A stretch of 49,846 bases of DNA from positions 1 to 49,846 of the IMG/VR virus record IMGVR_UViG_3300035010_000006; one strand, written 5' to 3'. This DNA comes from a virus. The position numbers and the translations under genes were made by a program. Under the pieces are notes generated by a model. The model saw nothing but the letters and a program-made list of their open reading frames with translations, did no database searches and was not told the origin of the DNA. Below are positions 7,981 to 15,512 of this stretch, piece after piece; the stretch's first letter is position 1, and each line of letters opens with the position of its first letter.

Positions 7981-9058
7981 TGCCGTGCCTGGCGCTGCGA
8001 TCGATCGGCGCGACTGGACGGCCCGGTTGGGTGCGGAGTTCCCCGTGGCGCAGAGGTTCCTGCGCGCGACGGGACGCCGGGTCACGGCGATCGACTGTCC
8101 CTCCCCGGGCGGCGAGGGCTGTCCGCGCGCGGTGATCAGGACGCCAGGCGGCGTGCTACGCGCCGTGTGCCGGTCTGCGACGGGGCGATGCGATCCGCTC
8201 GACCTGCAGCCCGAGGACACCGATGTCCTGCAGGTGGACTTCGTCCGTCTGCGGCAGGCGCTGGCCGCGGCGTTCGAAGTCCAGATGGCCGCCGCGCCTC
8301 CGACGTCCAGCCGTGTCGCCCGGCTGGGTGAGCACGCCATCGCCGCTGGCGTCGCCGCCCCGGTGATGCTCCTCGTGCCCGGTCCGATGGGTGGCATCCA
8401 ATTCGACGAGCTCCGCGAAGGCGGGCTCAGTAGCGAGCGCGCGGTCCTGCTGGTGCCGACCGCGGCATCTCTGCCGACGTCGCTGCGCACCCGCCTGTCA
8501 GAGCAGGGACACCAGGTGCTGTCGCTCAGCGACATCATTCTCGTTGAGCACGGCGGCGGGCTGCGGCTTGCCCAGCCTGTTGATGTCCTGGTCCACGATG
8601 TGCGTGCGGCGCTCGAGGCCCGCCTCGGAGCTGCGCCGGCCGGTCCGCGCGTCGCCCTTCCGCCGGGCACGACCTGGGCACAGGTGACGCTGCGCTGCAC
8701 CAGCACCGAGACCGTCATCTGCACGGCCCCCGGTGTCTCACGGCAGATGGATCCCGGCGAGTTCGACATGCGCAGCGCCAAGAACGCGAAGCCAGTCGCC
8801 GCCTGGACCTTCTTCCTGCTGCTGGCGATGAACGGCGGCGTCCTGAAGATCGACAGCAGCACCGTTGCGCCGCGCGTGCGGAAGCAGAAGGAAGCCCTTT
8901 CCCGCCACCTGCAGGACACCTTTCGGATGGAGGCAGACCCCATCATCTGGGACGCGAGCCAGCAGGCTTACGTGGCGGCCTTCGTCGCGCGTGATGAGCG
9001 CCCAAAGCGCGAGCGTGAGCAATGGCTGCGGGACCTCGCGGAACGACGGCGCCGGTGA
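7940..9058 (+). CDS. Unrecognised protein, second of an early gene pair
   Basis: 372 residues from ATG 7940 (MTMKPLPLFWNAL); a second ATG at 7946 is equally possible. No known domain is clear in the first two thirds. The C-terminal ~110 residues (AWTFFLLLAMNGGVLKIDS, then a basic helical segment RVRKQKEALSRHLQDTF) look like a winged-helix DNA-binding region, which would suit a regulator; this is inference. It overlaps the preceding gene by 41 bp. Its stop codon lies inside the palindrome at 9051-9070. Confidence 0.7.
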   Translation: MTMKPLPLFWNALDAVPGAAIDRRDWTARLGAEFPVAQRFLRATGRRVTAIDCPSPGGEGCPRAVIRTPGGVLRAVCRSATGRCDPLDLQPEDTDVLQVDFVRLRQALAAAFEVQMAAAPPTSSRVARLGEHAIAAGVAAPVMLLVPGPMGGIQFDELREGGLSSERAVLLVPTAASLPTSLRTRLSEQGHQVLSLSDIILVEHGGGLRLAQPVDVLVHDVRAALEARLGAAPAGPRVALPPGTTWAQVTLRCTSTETVICTAPGVSRQMDPGEFDMRSAKNAKPVAAWTFFLLLAMNGGVLKIDSSTVAPRVRKQKEALSRHLQDTFRMEADPIIWDASQQAYVAAFVARDERPKREREQWLRDLAERRRR

Positions 9059-9070
9059 ATTTTCACCGGC
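9051..9070. promoter_or_regulatory. 20-bp palindrome, candidate operator (copy 1)
   Basis: GCCGGTGAA-TT-TTCACCGGC is a perfect inverted repeat with 9-bp arms, overlapping the stop of the preceding gene. A diverged copy starts exactly 120 bp further on, at 9171. Both lie upstream of the sigma factor gene at 9239, so they may be binding sites for an early regulator. A transcription-terminating hairpin is less likely because no T-run follows. Confidence 0.4.
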
Positions 9071-9123
9071 CGCTCTCCCGCCATCTGCACTTTTTTCTCC
9101 GCTGACGGCGCCATGAATCCCCT

Positions 9124-9143
9124 GGGCTTCTCCGCAGAAGCCC
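9124..9143 (+). other. Hairpin in the sigma factor leader
   Basis: GGGCTTCT-CCGC-AGAAGCCC forms an 8-bp stem with a 4-nt loop, between the two GGTGAATTTTC repeats. No T-run follows, so it is not a standard terminator. It could act as an attenuator or an RNA-stability element. Confidence 0.3.
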
Positions 9144-9170
9144 CATGCCGGCCCGTGCCACCACTGCCTC

Positions 9171-9190
9171 CCGGGTGAATTTTCGCCGGT
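9171..9190. promoter_or_regulatory. Candidate operator (copy 2)
   Basis: CCGGGTGAATTTTCGCCGGT shares the core GGTGAATTTTC-CCGG with the palindrome at 9051 but is a weaker inverted repeat. It lies 49 bp before the sigma factor start. The exact 120-bp spacing between copies is notable but may be chance. Confidence 0.35.
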
Positions 9191-9238
9191 CGCCATCGAT
9201 CGGGCCGCGAGCCCGTCCTCGATCGACGGCGACCACCC

Positions 9239-9832
9239 ATGGAGCAGACCACCCGGGACGCGGTGATTGCACCCCGCACCCTCAAGCACATCCGCAGCAC
9301 GGCGAAGCGCCTGGCCCGCAGCGGCCGCATCCGCGGCATGGATGCCGAGGACATTGCGCAGGACCTCTTCCTCGATCTCTGGCGTCGGAGCCCGGCCTTC
9401 GACCCGAGCCGGGCGAGCTTCCCGACCTTTGCTGACCGGATCATCGCGCACCGCGCGGCCAGCCTGACCGCCCAGACGCAGCGGGCGCAGATCGAGCGGC
9501 GCGAAATCCGCATCGACGATCCTGTCGAGGGTGCGGACGGCTGCACCTTGGCCGACATCCTTCCGGATCCGGCTGCGCCGGACGAGCTGGATCACGGCCT
9601 CTCCCTCGACCTCCGCCGCTTCATCGAGAGCCTGTCGCCCGCCCTCCAGCGCTGCTGCGCGATCCTGTCGGAGCCGAACATCCGCTCGGCTGCGGCGCAG
9701 GCGGGGACGCATCGCTCGTCCCTCTACGAGAACGCGCGCCGTCTCCGGAAGCGCGCCGAGGAGTCCGGTCTGCGGATCTACCTGGCCGGACCCCGACAGA
9801 TGTTGACGCCCGCCGGTAGGTGCCCGGCATGA
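9239..9832 (+). CDS. ECF-like RNA polymerase sigma factor
   Basis: 197 residues. Region 2 is seen at ~30-80: MDAEDIAQDLFLDLWRRSP, then SFPTFADRIIAHRA, the usual acidic and aromatic pattern that recognises the -10 element. A region 4-like C-terminal part covers ~120-175 (LSPALQRCCAILSE and AAAQAGTHRSSLYENARRLRKR, a helix-turn-helix). Such small sigma factors occur in alphaproteobacterial prophages and probably redirect host polymerase to phage promoters. The following gene overlaps by 4 bp. Candidate operators lie just upstream. Confidence 0.8.
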   Translation: MEQTTRDAVIAPRTLKHIRSTAKRLARSGRIRGMDAEDIAQDLFLDLWRRSPAFDPSRASFPTFADRIIAHRAASLTAQTQRAQIERREIRIDDPVEGADGCTLADILPDPAAPDELDHGLSLDLRRFIESLSPALQRCCAILSEPNIRSAAAQAGTHRSSLYENARRLRKRAEESGLRIYLAGPRQMLTPAGRCPA

Positions 9833-10071
9833 GCAGGCACCATGACATTGGAACGCAGCGGAGCGGAGGGCTGGTTCGCCACCTGGACCAGCAGGCCCTC
9901 GCGAACCACTGGGGCCTGTCGATCCGGACCCTTGAGCGCTGGCGTTACCTGAACCAGGGGCCCGCCTTCCTGAAATTGGGCGGCCGCATCCTCTACCGCC
10001 TCGAGGACGTCGAGGCCTTCGAGGCGGCGCAGGCGCGCGATCCGGCCGCGTCGGCAAGGGCGACCGCGTGA
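9829..10071 (+). CDS. Helix-turn-helix excisionase/AlpA-like protein
   Basis: 80 residues. The core matches the HTH_17/excisionase fold: LANHWGLSIRTLERWRYLNQ, then GPAFLKLGGRILYRLEDVEAFEA (about residues 26-65). ATG 9829 overlaps the sigma factor stop (ATGA); a GTG at 9820 is possible. It probably binds DNA, either as a recombination directionality factor for the serine recombinase or as a transcription regulator. The 3' end shares one base with the next start (TGATG). Confidence 0.8.
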   Translation: MSRHHDIGTQRSGGLVRHLDQQALANHWGLSIRTLERWRYLNQGPAFLKLGGRILYRLEDVEAFEAAQARDPAASARATA

Positions 10072-10790
10072 TGGCCGCGCTGGTCCGCTACGAGCAGGCC
10101 CGCACGGCGCTGGCAGAATGCGCCCGTATCGATGAGGCCTCCGAGATCCGCGACAAGGCCGCGGCGCTCGCCGCCTATGCCCGCCAGCGCGACGACCGGG
10201 ACCTCGAGGTCTGGGTGCGCGAAATTCACCTGCGCGCCTGCGTCCGCATCGGCGAGCTGAGCCGCGAGCTGGAACGTGCCGAGCCTGGCGGAGCGGGCGG
10301 CGGCTCGAAGTTCCCAGCGGTGGGAACTTCGAAGGCCCAGGCGCTGGCCGACGCCGGCATCTCGACCAGCACGGCCCACCGCTACGAGGAGCTCGCTGGC
10401 GGGCGCGAGGAACAGGCGCAGGCCGCGGGCCGCGCCGCGATGGAGGCCTACTTCGCGCAGTCCCGCGCAGAAGGCGCGCCGCCGACCATGGCCGGCCTGC
10501 GCGGCGCCGTCCGCGACGCCGTCCAGGCCACGCTCGGCCCGCTGCCGACCCGCACCAAGCGTCCTGCCCCGCCGGCGGACCAGCCGAAGGTCGCGCCCAT
10601 CGGCGCCGACTGGGCCGATTTCACCGCCGCTGTCCTCACCGTCGCGACCCTGCCCGTCGACTTCGCCTCGCTCGCGGGTCGGGCCCCACGCGCCCTGCTC
10701 GACGACCTGCGCGGCGAGGCCCGCGAGGCGCTGCGGCGGCTGCCGCTCTGGATCAACGCCCTGGAGAACGAACATGACCACGCCGCGTGA
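10071..10790 (+). CDS. Conserved phage protein, N-terminal charged helical region
   Basis: 239 residues. The opening pattern (LVRYEQARTALAECARIDEA, then RDKAAALAAYARQRDDRDLE and REIHLRACVRIGELSREL) matches a family common in prophages of Alphaproteobacteria and Actinobacteria, with a short HTH-like segment after it (AQALADAGISTSTAHRYEEL, ~88-107). Function is not established; a DNA-binding or replication-control role is plausible from the HTH. It overlaps the next gene by 17 bp. Confidence 0.75.
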   Translation: MAALVRYEQARTALAECARIDEASEIRDKAAALAAYARQRDDRDLEVWVREIHLRACVRIGELSRELERAEPGGAGGGSKFPAVGTSKAQALADAGISTSTAHRYEELAGGREEQAQAAGRAAMEAYFAQSRAEGAPPTMAGLRGAVRDAVQATLGPLPTRTKRPAPPADQPKVAPIGADWADFTAAVLTVATLPVDFASLAGRAPRALLDDLRGEAREALRRLPLWINALENEHDHAA

Positions 10791-11244
10791 CCGCATGCGG
10801 GCCCTGATCCGCGAAGCCCGTCTCAGCGTCCATCACCGCGGCAGTGTTCCGGCCATCGTTGGCCAGGTCGTGCGCAATGCCGCGGACGAGATCCGCAAGG
10901 ACGACCAGCTCTTCAGCGTGGTCCTGGCGACGGCGCTGAACAAGCTGATCCGTGACGAGCTCAAGCGCAGCGCCGAGAGCGCCGACCATGCCGAGGGCCT
11001 GCGGGCGGAGCAGATGGAGATGTTCCCGCCGGATGCGCGCGCGACGGTGGAGCAGATCGGGCGTGGCGAGGTGTTCGTGTCGAGCCGCAATGCCTTCGTC
11101 CCGCTGCTGCCGAGCCACCTCCAGCCGCAGGAGATCGACGAGGCCGGAAAATACCTCATCGACCACGGCGGCGACTGCATCCGCCGCGGCGGCCTGCTGC
11201 GCCGGCTGAGCCGGATCATGCAGACCCACCGGAAGGCGGCGTGA
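10774..11244 (+). CDS. Phage protein of unknown function
   Basis: 156 residues, starting MTTPRDRMRALIREARLSVHH. It is mostly helical and charged by eye, without a domain I can name; the C-terminal part (KYLIDHGGDCIRRGGLLRRL) is probably a small helical unit. The start at 10774 lies inside the end of the previous gene, and the frame is open far upstream in a different phase of that gene, so the short form is chosen. It sits in the early operon between a putative regulator and a nuclease. Confidence 0.6.
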   Translation: MTTPRDRMRALIREARLSVHHRGSVPAIVGQVVRNAADEIRKDDQLFSVVLATALNKLIRDELKRSAESADHAEGLRAEQMEMFPPDARATVEQIGRGEVFVSSRNAFVPLLPSHLQPQEIDEAGKYLIDHGGDCIRRGGLLRRLSRIMQTHRKAA

Positions 11245-11252
11245 GGTCGGCC

Positions 11253-11678
11253 ATGGGCAAGTCCTCCCGCGACAAGGGCCTGCGCCGCGAGCGCGCCATC
11301 GTCGACATCCACATGAAGTGCGGGCTCCGCGCGGAGCGCGTACCGCTGTCCGGCGCCGTCCGGTACCGCGGCAACGGTGCCGACGTCGACCTCTACGTCC
11401 GCGGCGCCGAGCCGCTGAAGGCGGAGGTCAAGGCGCGCGGCGACGGCGGCGGCTTCAAGACGCTGGAGCAGTGGCTCGGCCGGAACGACGCGCTGTTCCT
11501 CTGGCGCGACCGCGCGACGCCGATGGTGGTGCTGCCGCTGCATGTCTGGATCGAGATCGCGCGGCGCAGCGTGCGCTGCGCAGAGCCCGATGCCGAACGT
11601 GAGCGGGCCCGCCGCGCGCGCCAGGCCGAGGAAGGCCCGCTCCCGCCGCCCGACGCCATCGCCGAGGTGACGCCGTGA
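11253..11678 (+). CDS. Holliday-junction-resolvase-like PD-(D/E)XK nuclease
   Basis: 141 residues from ATG 11253 (MGKSSRDKGLRRERAIVDIH). The pattern fits a small archaeal-type resolvase or putative PDDEXK nuclease: an early Glu in RRERAIVD, GNGADVDLYV giving the motif II Asp, and KAEVKARGDG giving E-x-K. These are the metal-binding residues of the fold. It probably cuts branched DNA during phage recombination or packaging. It is followed by a 4-bp overlap (GTGA) with a very small membrane-protein gene. Confidence 0.75.
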   Translation: MGKSSRDKGLRRERAIVDIHMKCGLRAERVPLSGAVRYRGNGADVDLYVRGAEPLKAEVKARGDGGGFKTLEQWLGRNDALFLWRDRATPMVVLPLHVWIEIARRSVRCAEPDAERERARRARQAEEGPLPPPDAIAEVTP

Positions 11679-11803
11679 CCCCGCGCACCGCCCACCGGCT
11701 GCGGGCGATCGGCGACGCGCTCCGGACCCTGGCCGGCGGCCTGCTGCTGGCCGGCGGGTTCATCGCGCTCTCCTGGGTCGCCGAGCTGGTGACCTTCCGA
11801 TGA
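11675..11803 (+). CDS. Small single-span membrane protein
   Basis: 42 residues starting at a GTG that overlaps the nuclease stop (GTGA) and ending in ATGA shared with the next gene. An N-terminal basic stretch (RTAHRLRAIGDALR) precedes a hydrophobic segment, TLAGGLLLAGGFIALSWVAE, long enough to span the membrane. Overlaps at both ends support translation. Function unknown. Confidence 0.6.
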   Translation: MTPRTAHRLRAIGDALRTLAGGLLLAGGFIALSWVAELVTFR

Positions 11804-12366
11804 GCGTCTCTCCCATGCCGATGCCCGCGCCTGCCCGGCCGCCGGCGTCGCCCACCCAGCCGGGCGCAATCACCACCGACAGGACCAGCATGACCAACCG
11901 AACCACTCTGGCGCAGCTGCGCGAGATGGACGCCGCGCAGGCCGCCCGCCTGCCCGTCGATCATCTGGCGCTGCTGCTGGAAGAGGTCGGGGCGCTGAAG
12001 GCCGACGCCAAGCACCTCGCCGACCTGCTGCACGAAGCCCTGCACGCCCGCTACGGCGAAGCGGCCGCCGCGGCCCGCCGCGCCGAGGGCAAGGACACGG
12101 GCCGCGTCCGCGTCGCCGACGAGGGCTTCGCGGTCATCGCCGACCTGCCGAAGAAGCCGGCCTGGGATCAGCCGAAGCTGGCGGAGGCCGTGGCCACCAT
12201 CCGCGGCTGGGGCGAGGACCCCGCCGACTACGTCACCACCGAGATCCGTGTGCCGGAGAGCCGCTTCACGGCGTGGCCGCCGCGCATCCGCGCGGTGTTC
12301 GAGCCGGCGCGCACCGTCGCCACCGGCCGCCCCTCCTACACCCTCGAACCGAAGGACGCCGCGTGA
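11800..12366 (+). CDS. Phage protein of unknown function
   Basis: 188 residues. The first ~30 are Pro/Ala-rich; ATG 11890 (MTNRTTLAQLREMD) may be the true start and gives a more ordinary protein. The middle (LPVDHLALLLEEVGALKADA) is helical. The C-terminal half (WDQPKLAEAVATIRGWGEDP, then YVTTEIRVPESRFTAWPPRI) recalls phage proteins encoded next to DUF669/ATPase recombination genes. No catalytic motif is seen. Coupled by 4-bp overlap upstream and a 1-base overlap downstream. Confidence 0.6.
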   Translation: MSVSPMPMPAPARPPASPTQPGAITTDRTSMTNRTTLAQLREMDAAQAARLPVDHLALLLEEVGALKADAKHLADLLHEALHARYGEAAAAARRAEGKDTGRVRVADEGFAVIADLPKKPAWDQPKLAEAVATIRGWGEDPADYVTTEIRVPESRFTAWPPRIRAVFEPARTVATGRPSYTLEPKDAA

Positions 12367-12551
12367 TGGCGCACGAACTCCGCATCCAGGTCGCGATCTC
12401 GCTCGAAGGCGACGCGATCTCCCGCGCGAAGGATGTCGCCGCCTTCGAGCCGACTCTCGACGCCTTCGCTGAGGCGGTCGCGCGCGCCGGCGGAGACATC
12501 AAGGTTGACGTCATCAAGGCGAAGCCGCGCACGCCGAAGGAGCCGCACTGA
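12366..12551 (+). CDS. Small phage protein of unknown function
   Basis: 61 residues, starting MAHELRIQVAISLEGDA. The start codon shares its A with the previous stop (TGATG), and the end overlaps the next start in the same way. It is compact and mixed alpha/beta by eye. No family recognised. Coupled translation in the recombination operon is the main support. Confidence 0.6.
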   Translation: MAHELRIQVAISLEGDAISRAKDVAAFEPTLDAFAEAVARAGGDIKVDVIKAKPRTPKEPH

Positions 12552-13342
12552 TGGCGATCTCCCTCGCATCGCTCCGGCGCGGCGGTGAGACGCGCCCGCC
12601 GCGGATCCTGGTCTACGGCGTCGCCGGCGTTGGAAAGACCCAGCTCGCCGCCGACGCGCCGAACCCGGTGTTCCTGCAGACGGAGGACGGGCTCGGCCGG
12701 ATCGACGCCGCGACCTTCGGGCTGCTGCGGAACTTCGACGCGGTGATGGAGGCGCTGGGCAGCCTCTACACGGAGGAACACGACCACCAGACCGTGGTGC
12801 TCGACAGCCTCGACTGGCTGGAGCCGTTGGTCTGGCAGCACACAGCGCAGGCGCACAACCAGCGGGACATCGAGTCCTTCGGCTACGGCAAGGGCTACCT
12901 CGCCGCGCTCGACACCTGGCGCAGCTTCCTCGACGGCGTGAACGCGCTGCGCGACGAGCGCGGCATGGGCGTGATCCTGATCGCGCATGCCGAGATCCGG
13001 CGCTTCGACAGCCCCGAGACCGAGCCCTACGACCGCTACCAGCCGAAGCTGCACCGCGGCGCCTCCGCGCTGGTGCAGGAGCATGTCGATGCCGTGCTCT
13101 TCGCGAACTACCGGGTGAGCACGCTGAAGTCGGATGTCGGCTTCAACAAAAAGGTGGTGCGCGGCGTGAGCGGCGGCGACCACCTGCTGCACACCGCCGA
13201 GCGCCCCGCATTCCTGGCGAAGAACCGCTTCGGGCTGCCGGAGACGCTGCCGTTGTCCTGGCCCGAGCTCGCCGCCGGCATCCCCTTCTACGCGACGCCG
13301 CCCGGCGCCGCCCCCGCCTCCACCACCGCAGCCCGGAGCTGA
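12551..13342 (+). CDS. AAA-type ATP-binding protein (RecA-fold, phage recombination)
   Basis: 263 residues. The Walker A motif is GVAGVGKT (~23-30) and the Walker B-like strand is TVVLDSLDWLE (~80-90); a later strand, GMGVILIAHAEIRRF, carries the sensor-like histidine. This matches the AAA_24 phage ATPases that travel with DUF669 proteins, as here. It probably acts with the next gene product in single-strand annealing or replication of phage DNA. It is a full-length, soluble protein. Confidence 0.85.
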   Translation: MAISLASLRRGGETRPPRILVYGVAGVGKTQLAADAPNPVFLQTEDGLGRIDAATFGLLRNFDAVMEALGSLYTEEHDHQTVVLDSLDWLEPLVWQHTAQAHNQRDIESFGYGKGYLAALDTWRSFLDGVNALRDERGMGVILIAHAEIRRFDSPETEPYDRYQPKLHRGASALVQEHVDAVLFANYRVSTLKSDVGFNKKVVRGVSGGDHLLHTAERPAFLAKNRFGLPETLPLSWPELAAGIPFYATPPGAAPASTTAARS

Positions 13343-13345
13343 CCC

Positions 13346-13885
13346 ATGGCCTCCCTGAACGGAACCTTCGACGCGACCGAGGTCGCCCCCGCCGTCCCGC
13401 TCGAGGTGCTGCCGCCCGGCAAGTACCTGGCGCATCTGATCGAGAGCGAGATGCTGCCGACCAAGGCCGGCGATGGGCAGTACCTGAAGTTGGTGTTCGA
13501 GATCCTGGAAGGCCCCGCTGCCCGCCGGAAGATCTTCGACCAGCTGAACCTGGTGAACCGCAACGAGCAGACGGTCGAGATCGCGCAGAGGCACCTCTCC
13601 GCGATCTGCCATGCGGTCGGCCAGGTCCACGTCAGCGACAGCGAGCAGCTGCACTTCAAGCCGCTGATCGTGACCCTGAAGGTCAAGCCGGCCGGCAACG
13701 ACAAGTCCGGCATCTACCGCGAGGCGCGGAACGAGGTGGCCGGTTACTCCGCGGCGTCGGCGGGCGCCTCCGGCGGGGTCGCGCCACGCCCGGCCGCTGC
13801 GGCGCCCCGCGCGAACCCGGCGGCGCCCCCGGCGGGCACCCGCCCCGGTGCCGCTTCCACGCCGCCCTGGCGCCGCAACGGCTGA
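13346..13885 (+). CDS. DUF669 protein (probable ssDNA-binding accessory)
   Basis: 179 residues. The N-terminal ~130 match DUF669: FDATEVAP, then LPPGKYLAHLIESEMLPTKA, YLKLVFEILEGPAARRKIFD and the LNLVN box. The last ~50 residues are low-complexity Ala/Pro/Gly and likely disordered. DUF669 proteins are thought to be phage recombination or ssDNA-binding partners of the AAA ATPase encoded just upstream. ATG 13346 starts 3 bp after the previous stop. Confidence 0.88.
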   Translation: MASLNGTFDATEVAPAVPLEVLPPGKYLAHLIESEMLPTKAGDGQYLKLVFEILEGPAARRKIFDQLNLVNRNEQTVEIAQRHLSAICHAVGQVHVSDSEQLHFKPLIVTLKVKPAGNDKSGIYREARNEVAGYSAASAGASGGVAPRPAAAAPRANPAAPPAGTRPGAASTPPWRRNG

Positions 13886-13941
13886 CGACACCGCCGGCGG
13901 ACGCACCCGCCGGCCTCTCCTTCCTCCCTGCGGGACCAGCC

Positions 13942-14892
13942 ATGGCCGTCCTTCCACCGCCGTCGAGCCCCACCGTCACCGCCATCTACGCCGCCTACGA
14001 GGCGGCCGCGGATGCCGGCTACCGCGCGCATCTCGGCGCCTCGCTGATCGGCGCCGAGTGCGAGCGCGCGATCTGGTACACCTTCCGCTGGGCCACGCGC
14101 GCCCGGCACACCGGCCGGCTCCTCCGGCTTTTCGAGACGGGCCACCTGGCCGAGACCCGCTTCGTCGCCGATCTCCGGCGCATCGGCGTCACCGTGCTGG
14201 ACGTGGATCCGGCGACCGGCCGGCAGTGGAACCTTCGCGACGCCGGCGGCCACTTCGGCGGCAGCATGGACGCGGTCGCCAAGGGCTTCCCCGAGGCGCC
14301 GGCGACCTGGCACGTCTGCGAGTTCAAGACCCACAGCGCCAAGTCCTTCGCCAAGCTGAAGGCCGAGGGTGTCGCGGCCTCCAAGCCGCTGCACTGGGCG
14401 CAGATGCAGGCCTACATGCAGCTCGCCGGCCTTGATCGAGCCTTCTATCTGGCGGTCTGCAAGGACACGGACGAGCTTTACCAGGAGCGCATCCGGCACG
14501 ACGCAGAGGCCGGGCTGCGGATCCTGGCGAAGGCCGCGCGCATCATCGGCGCGGCCCGGCCGCCGGCCCGCATCAGCCAGGATCCGGCGTGGTGGCAGTG
14601 CCGGGTCTGCGACCACCACGCCGTCTGCCATAGCGGCGCCGCGCCGGAGCGGCATTGCCGGTCCTGCCTGCACGCCTCGCCGGTTCAGGGTGGTGATTGG
14701 CATTGCGCTCGGCACAACGCCCCGCTGGACCGGCGGGACCAGGAGGCAGGGTGCGCCGCGCACCTCTATCTGCCCGACTTCGTCGCCGCCGAGCAGCTCG
14801 ACGCCGGCGAGGATTGGGTCAGCTACCGGCTGCCCGACAACAGCGTCTGGTGCGACAGCGCCACCTCCTCCAGCGCGGGAGCCGCGCCGTGA
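13942..14892 (+). CDS. PD-(D/E)XK exonuclease with Fe-S type cysteines (Cas4/RecB-like)
   Basis: 316 residues. Motif II is GGSMDAV (D110) and motif III is CEFKTHSAK (E127, K129), the metal site of RecB/Cas4-type nucleases; a later Gln-Tyr helix (HWAQMQAYMQLAG) completes the pattern. C40 (GAECERAIWY) plus a C-terminal cysteine cluster, CRVCDHHAVC, is the arrangement that holds an iron-sulphur cluster in Cas4/AddB. A second set (HCRSCLHA) follows. It probably resects DNA ends for phage recombination. The GTG of the next gene overlaps its stop. Confidence 0.85.
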   Translation: MAVLPPPSSPTVTAIYAAYEAAADAGYRAHLGASLIGAECERAIWYTFRWATRARHTGRLLRLFETGHLAETRFVADLRRIGVTVLDVDPATGRQWNLRDAGGHFGGSMDAVAKGFPEAPATWHVCEFKTHSAKSFAKLKAEGVAASKPLHWAQMQAYMQLAGLDRAFYLAVCKDTDELYQERIRHDAEAGLRILAKAARIIGAARPPARISQDPAWWQCRVCDHHAVCHSGAAPERHCRSCLHASPVQGGDWHCARHNAPLDRRDQEAGCAAHLYLPDFVAAEQLDAGEDWVSYRLPDNSVWCDSATSSSAGAAP

Positions 14893-15512
14893 GCCAGGAC
14901 CTGCTCGTCATCGTGTCGGTCAAGAACAACGCGCTGCTCACCGCCATGCGCGAAGCGGGGTACGAGAGCGCGGCGGCGCTGTCGCGCGCCGGCGGCGTGT
15001 CCGCCCACCGCATCTACGACTACCTGAACCTGCGCATCGCACCGCTCCGCGAGAACGGGGAATGGCGCGCCTGCATCGTCGCCATCTCGAAGGCGCTGCG
15101 CACGTTGCCCGAGGATCTCTTTCCCGCGGCGTTCCTGCGCCGCGCGCTGGCGACAAATAAGGTCACGCGCAAGGTCAGCGCCGATGAGGTGCCGGCGCTT
15201 ATGGGCGGCGTGTCCTCCTCCATCGCCTACGACCCCGAGCGGAGCGTCGCCGTCGATGCCGCGCTCGACGCCCTGGACACCGCGCTGGCCGGCCTGCGGC
15301 CGCGTGAGGCGCGCATGCTGCGGATGTATTTCGGCCTGGATGGCGAGGCGCCCCGGACCCTGGACGAGATCGGGCGATCCTTTGACGTCAGCAAGGAGCG
15401 GGTGCGCCAGACCGTGCAGCTCGCCCAGCGCCGGCTGGCCGCACCGCGGCACCAACTCCGCCAGCGTTGCGCACCCCTCCTGGAGGATGCCGCGACGGGA
15501 GAGGATCGATGA
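14889..15512 (+). CDS. Sigma-70-like HTH regulator
   Basis: 207 residues from GTG 14889 (overlapping GTGA). The N-terminal half (~10-75) resembles an Xre-like domain (NNALLTAMREAGYESAAALS, VSAHRIYDYLNLRIAPL). The C-terminal part closely matches RpoD region 4: LRPREARMLRMYFGLDG, LDEIGRSFDVSKERVRQTVQ. It lacks region 2, so it is more likely a DNA-binding regulator or anti-host factor than a stand-alone sigma factor. Its 3' end overlaps the helicase start by 4 bp. Confidence 0.8.
   Translation: MSQDLLVIVSVKNNALLTAMREAGYESAAALSRAGGVSAHRIYDYLNLRIAPLRENGEWRACIVAISKALRTLPEDLFPAAFLRRALATNKVTRKVSADEVPALMGGVSSSIAYDPERSVAVDAALDALDTALAGLRPREARMLRMYFGLDGEAPRTLDEIGRSFDVSKERVRQTVQLAQRRLAAPRHQLRQRCAPLLEDAATGEDR

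Noticed and set aside
6790-8946. A 718-codon open frame on the minus strand
   Set aside because: It lies opposite the two genes at 6784 and 7940, has no recognisable domain and shows the Arg/Ala-rich composition of antisense GC-rich sequence.
13942-14892. The Cas4-like nuclease as part of a CRISPR system
   Set aside because: There are no cas1, cas2 or repeat arrays nearby; the gene is embedded in a phage recombination operon.
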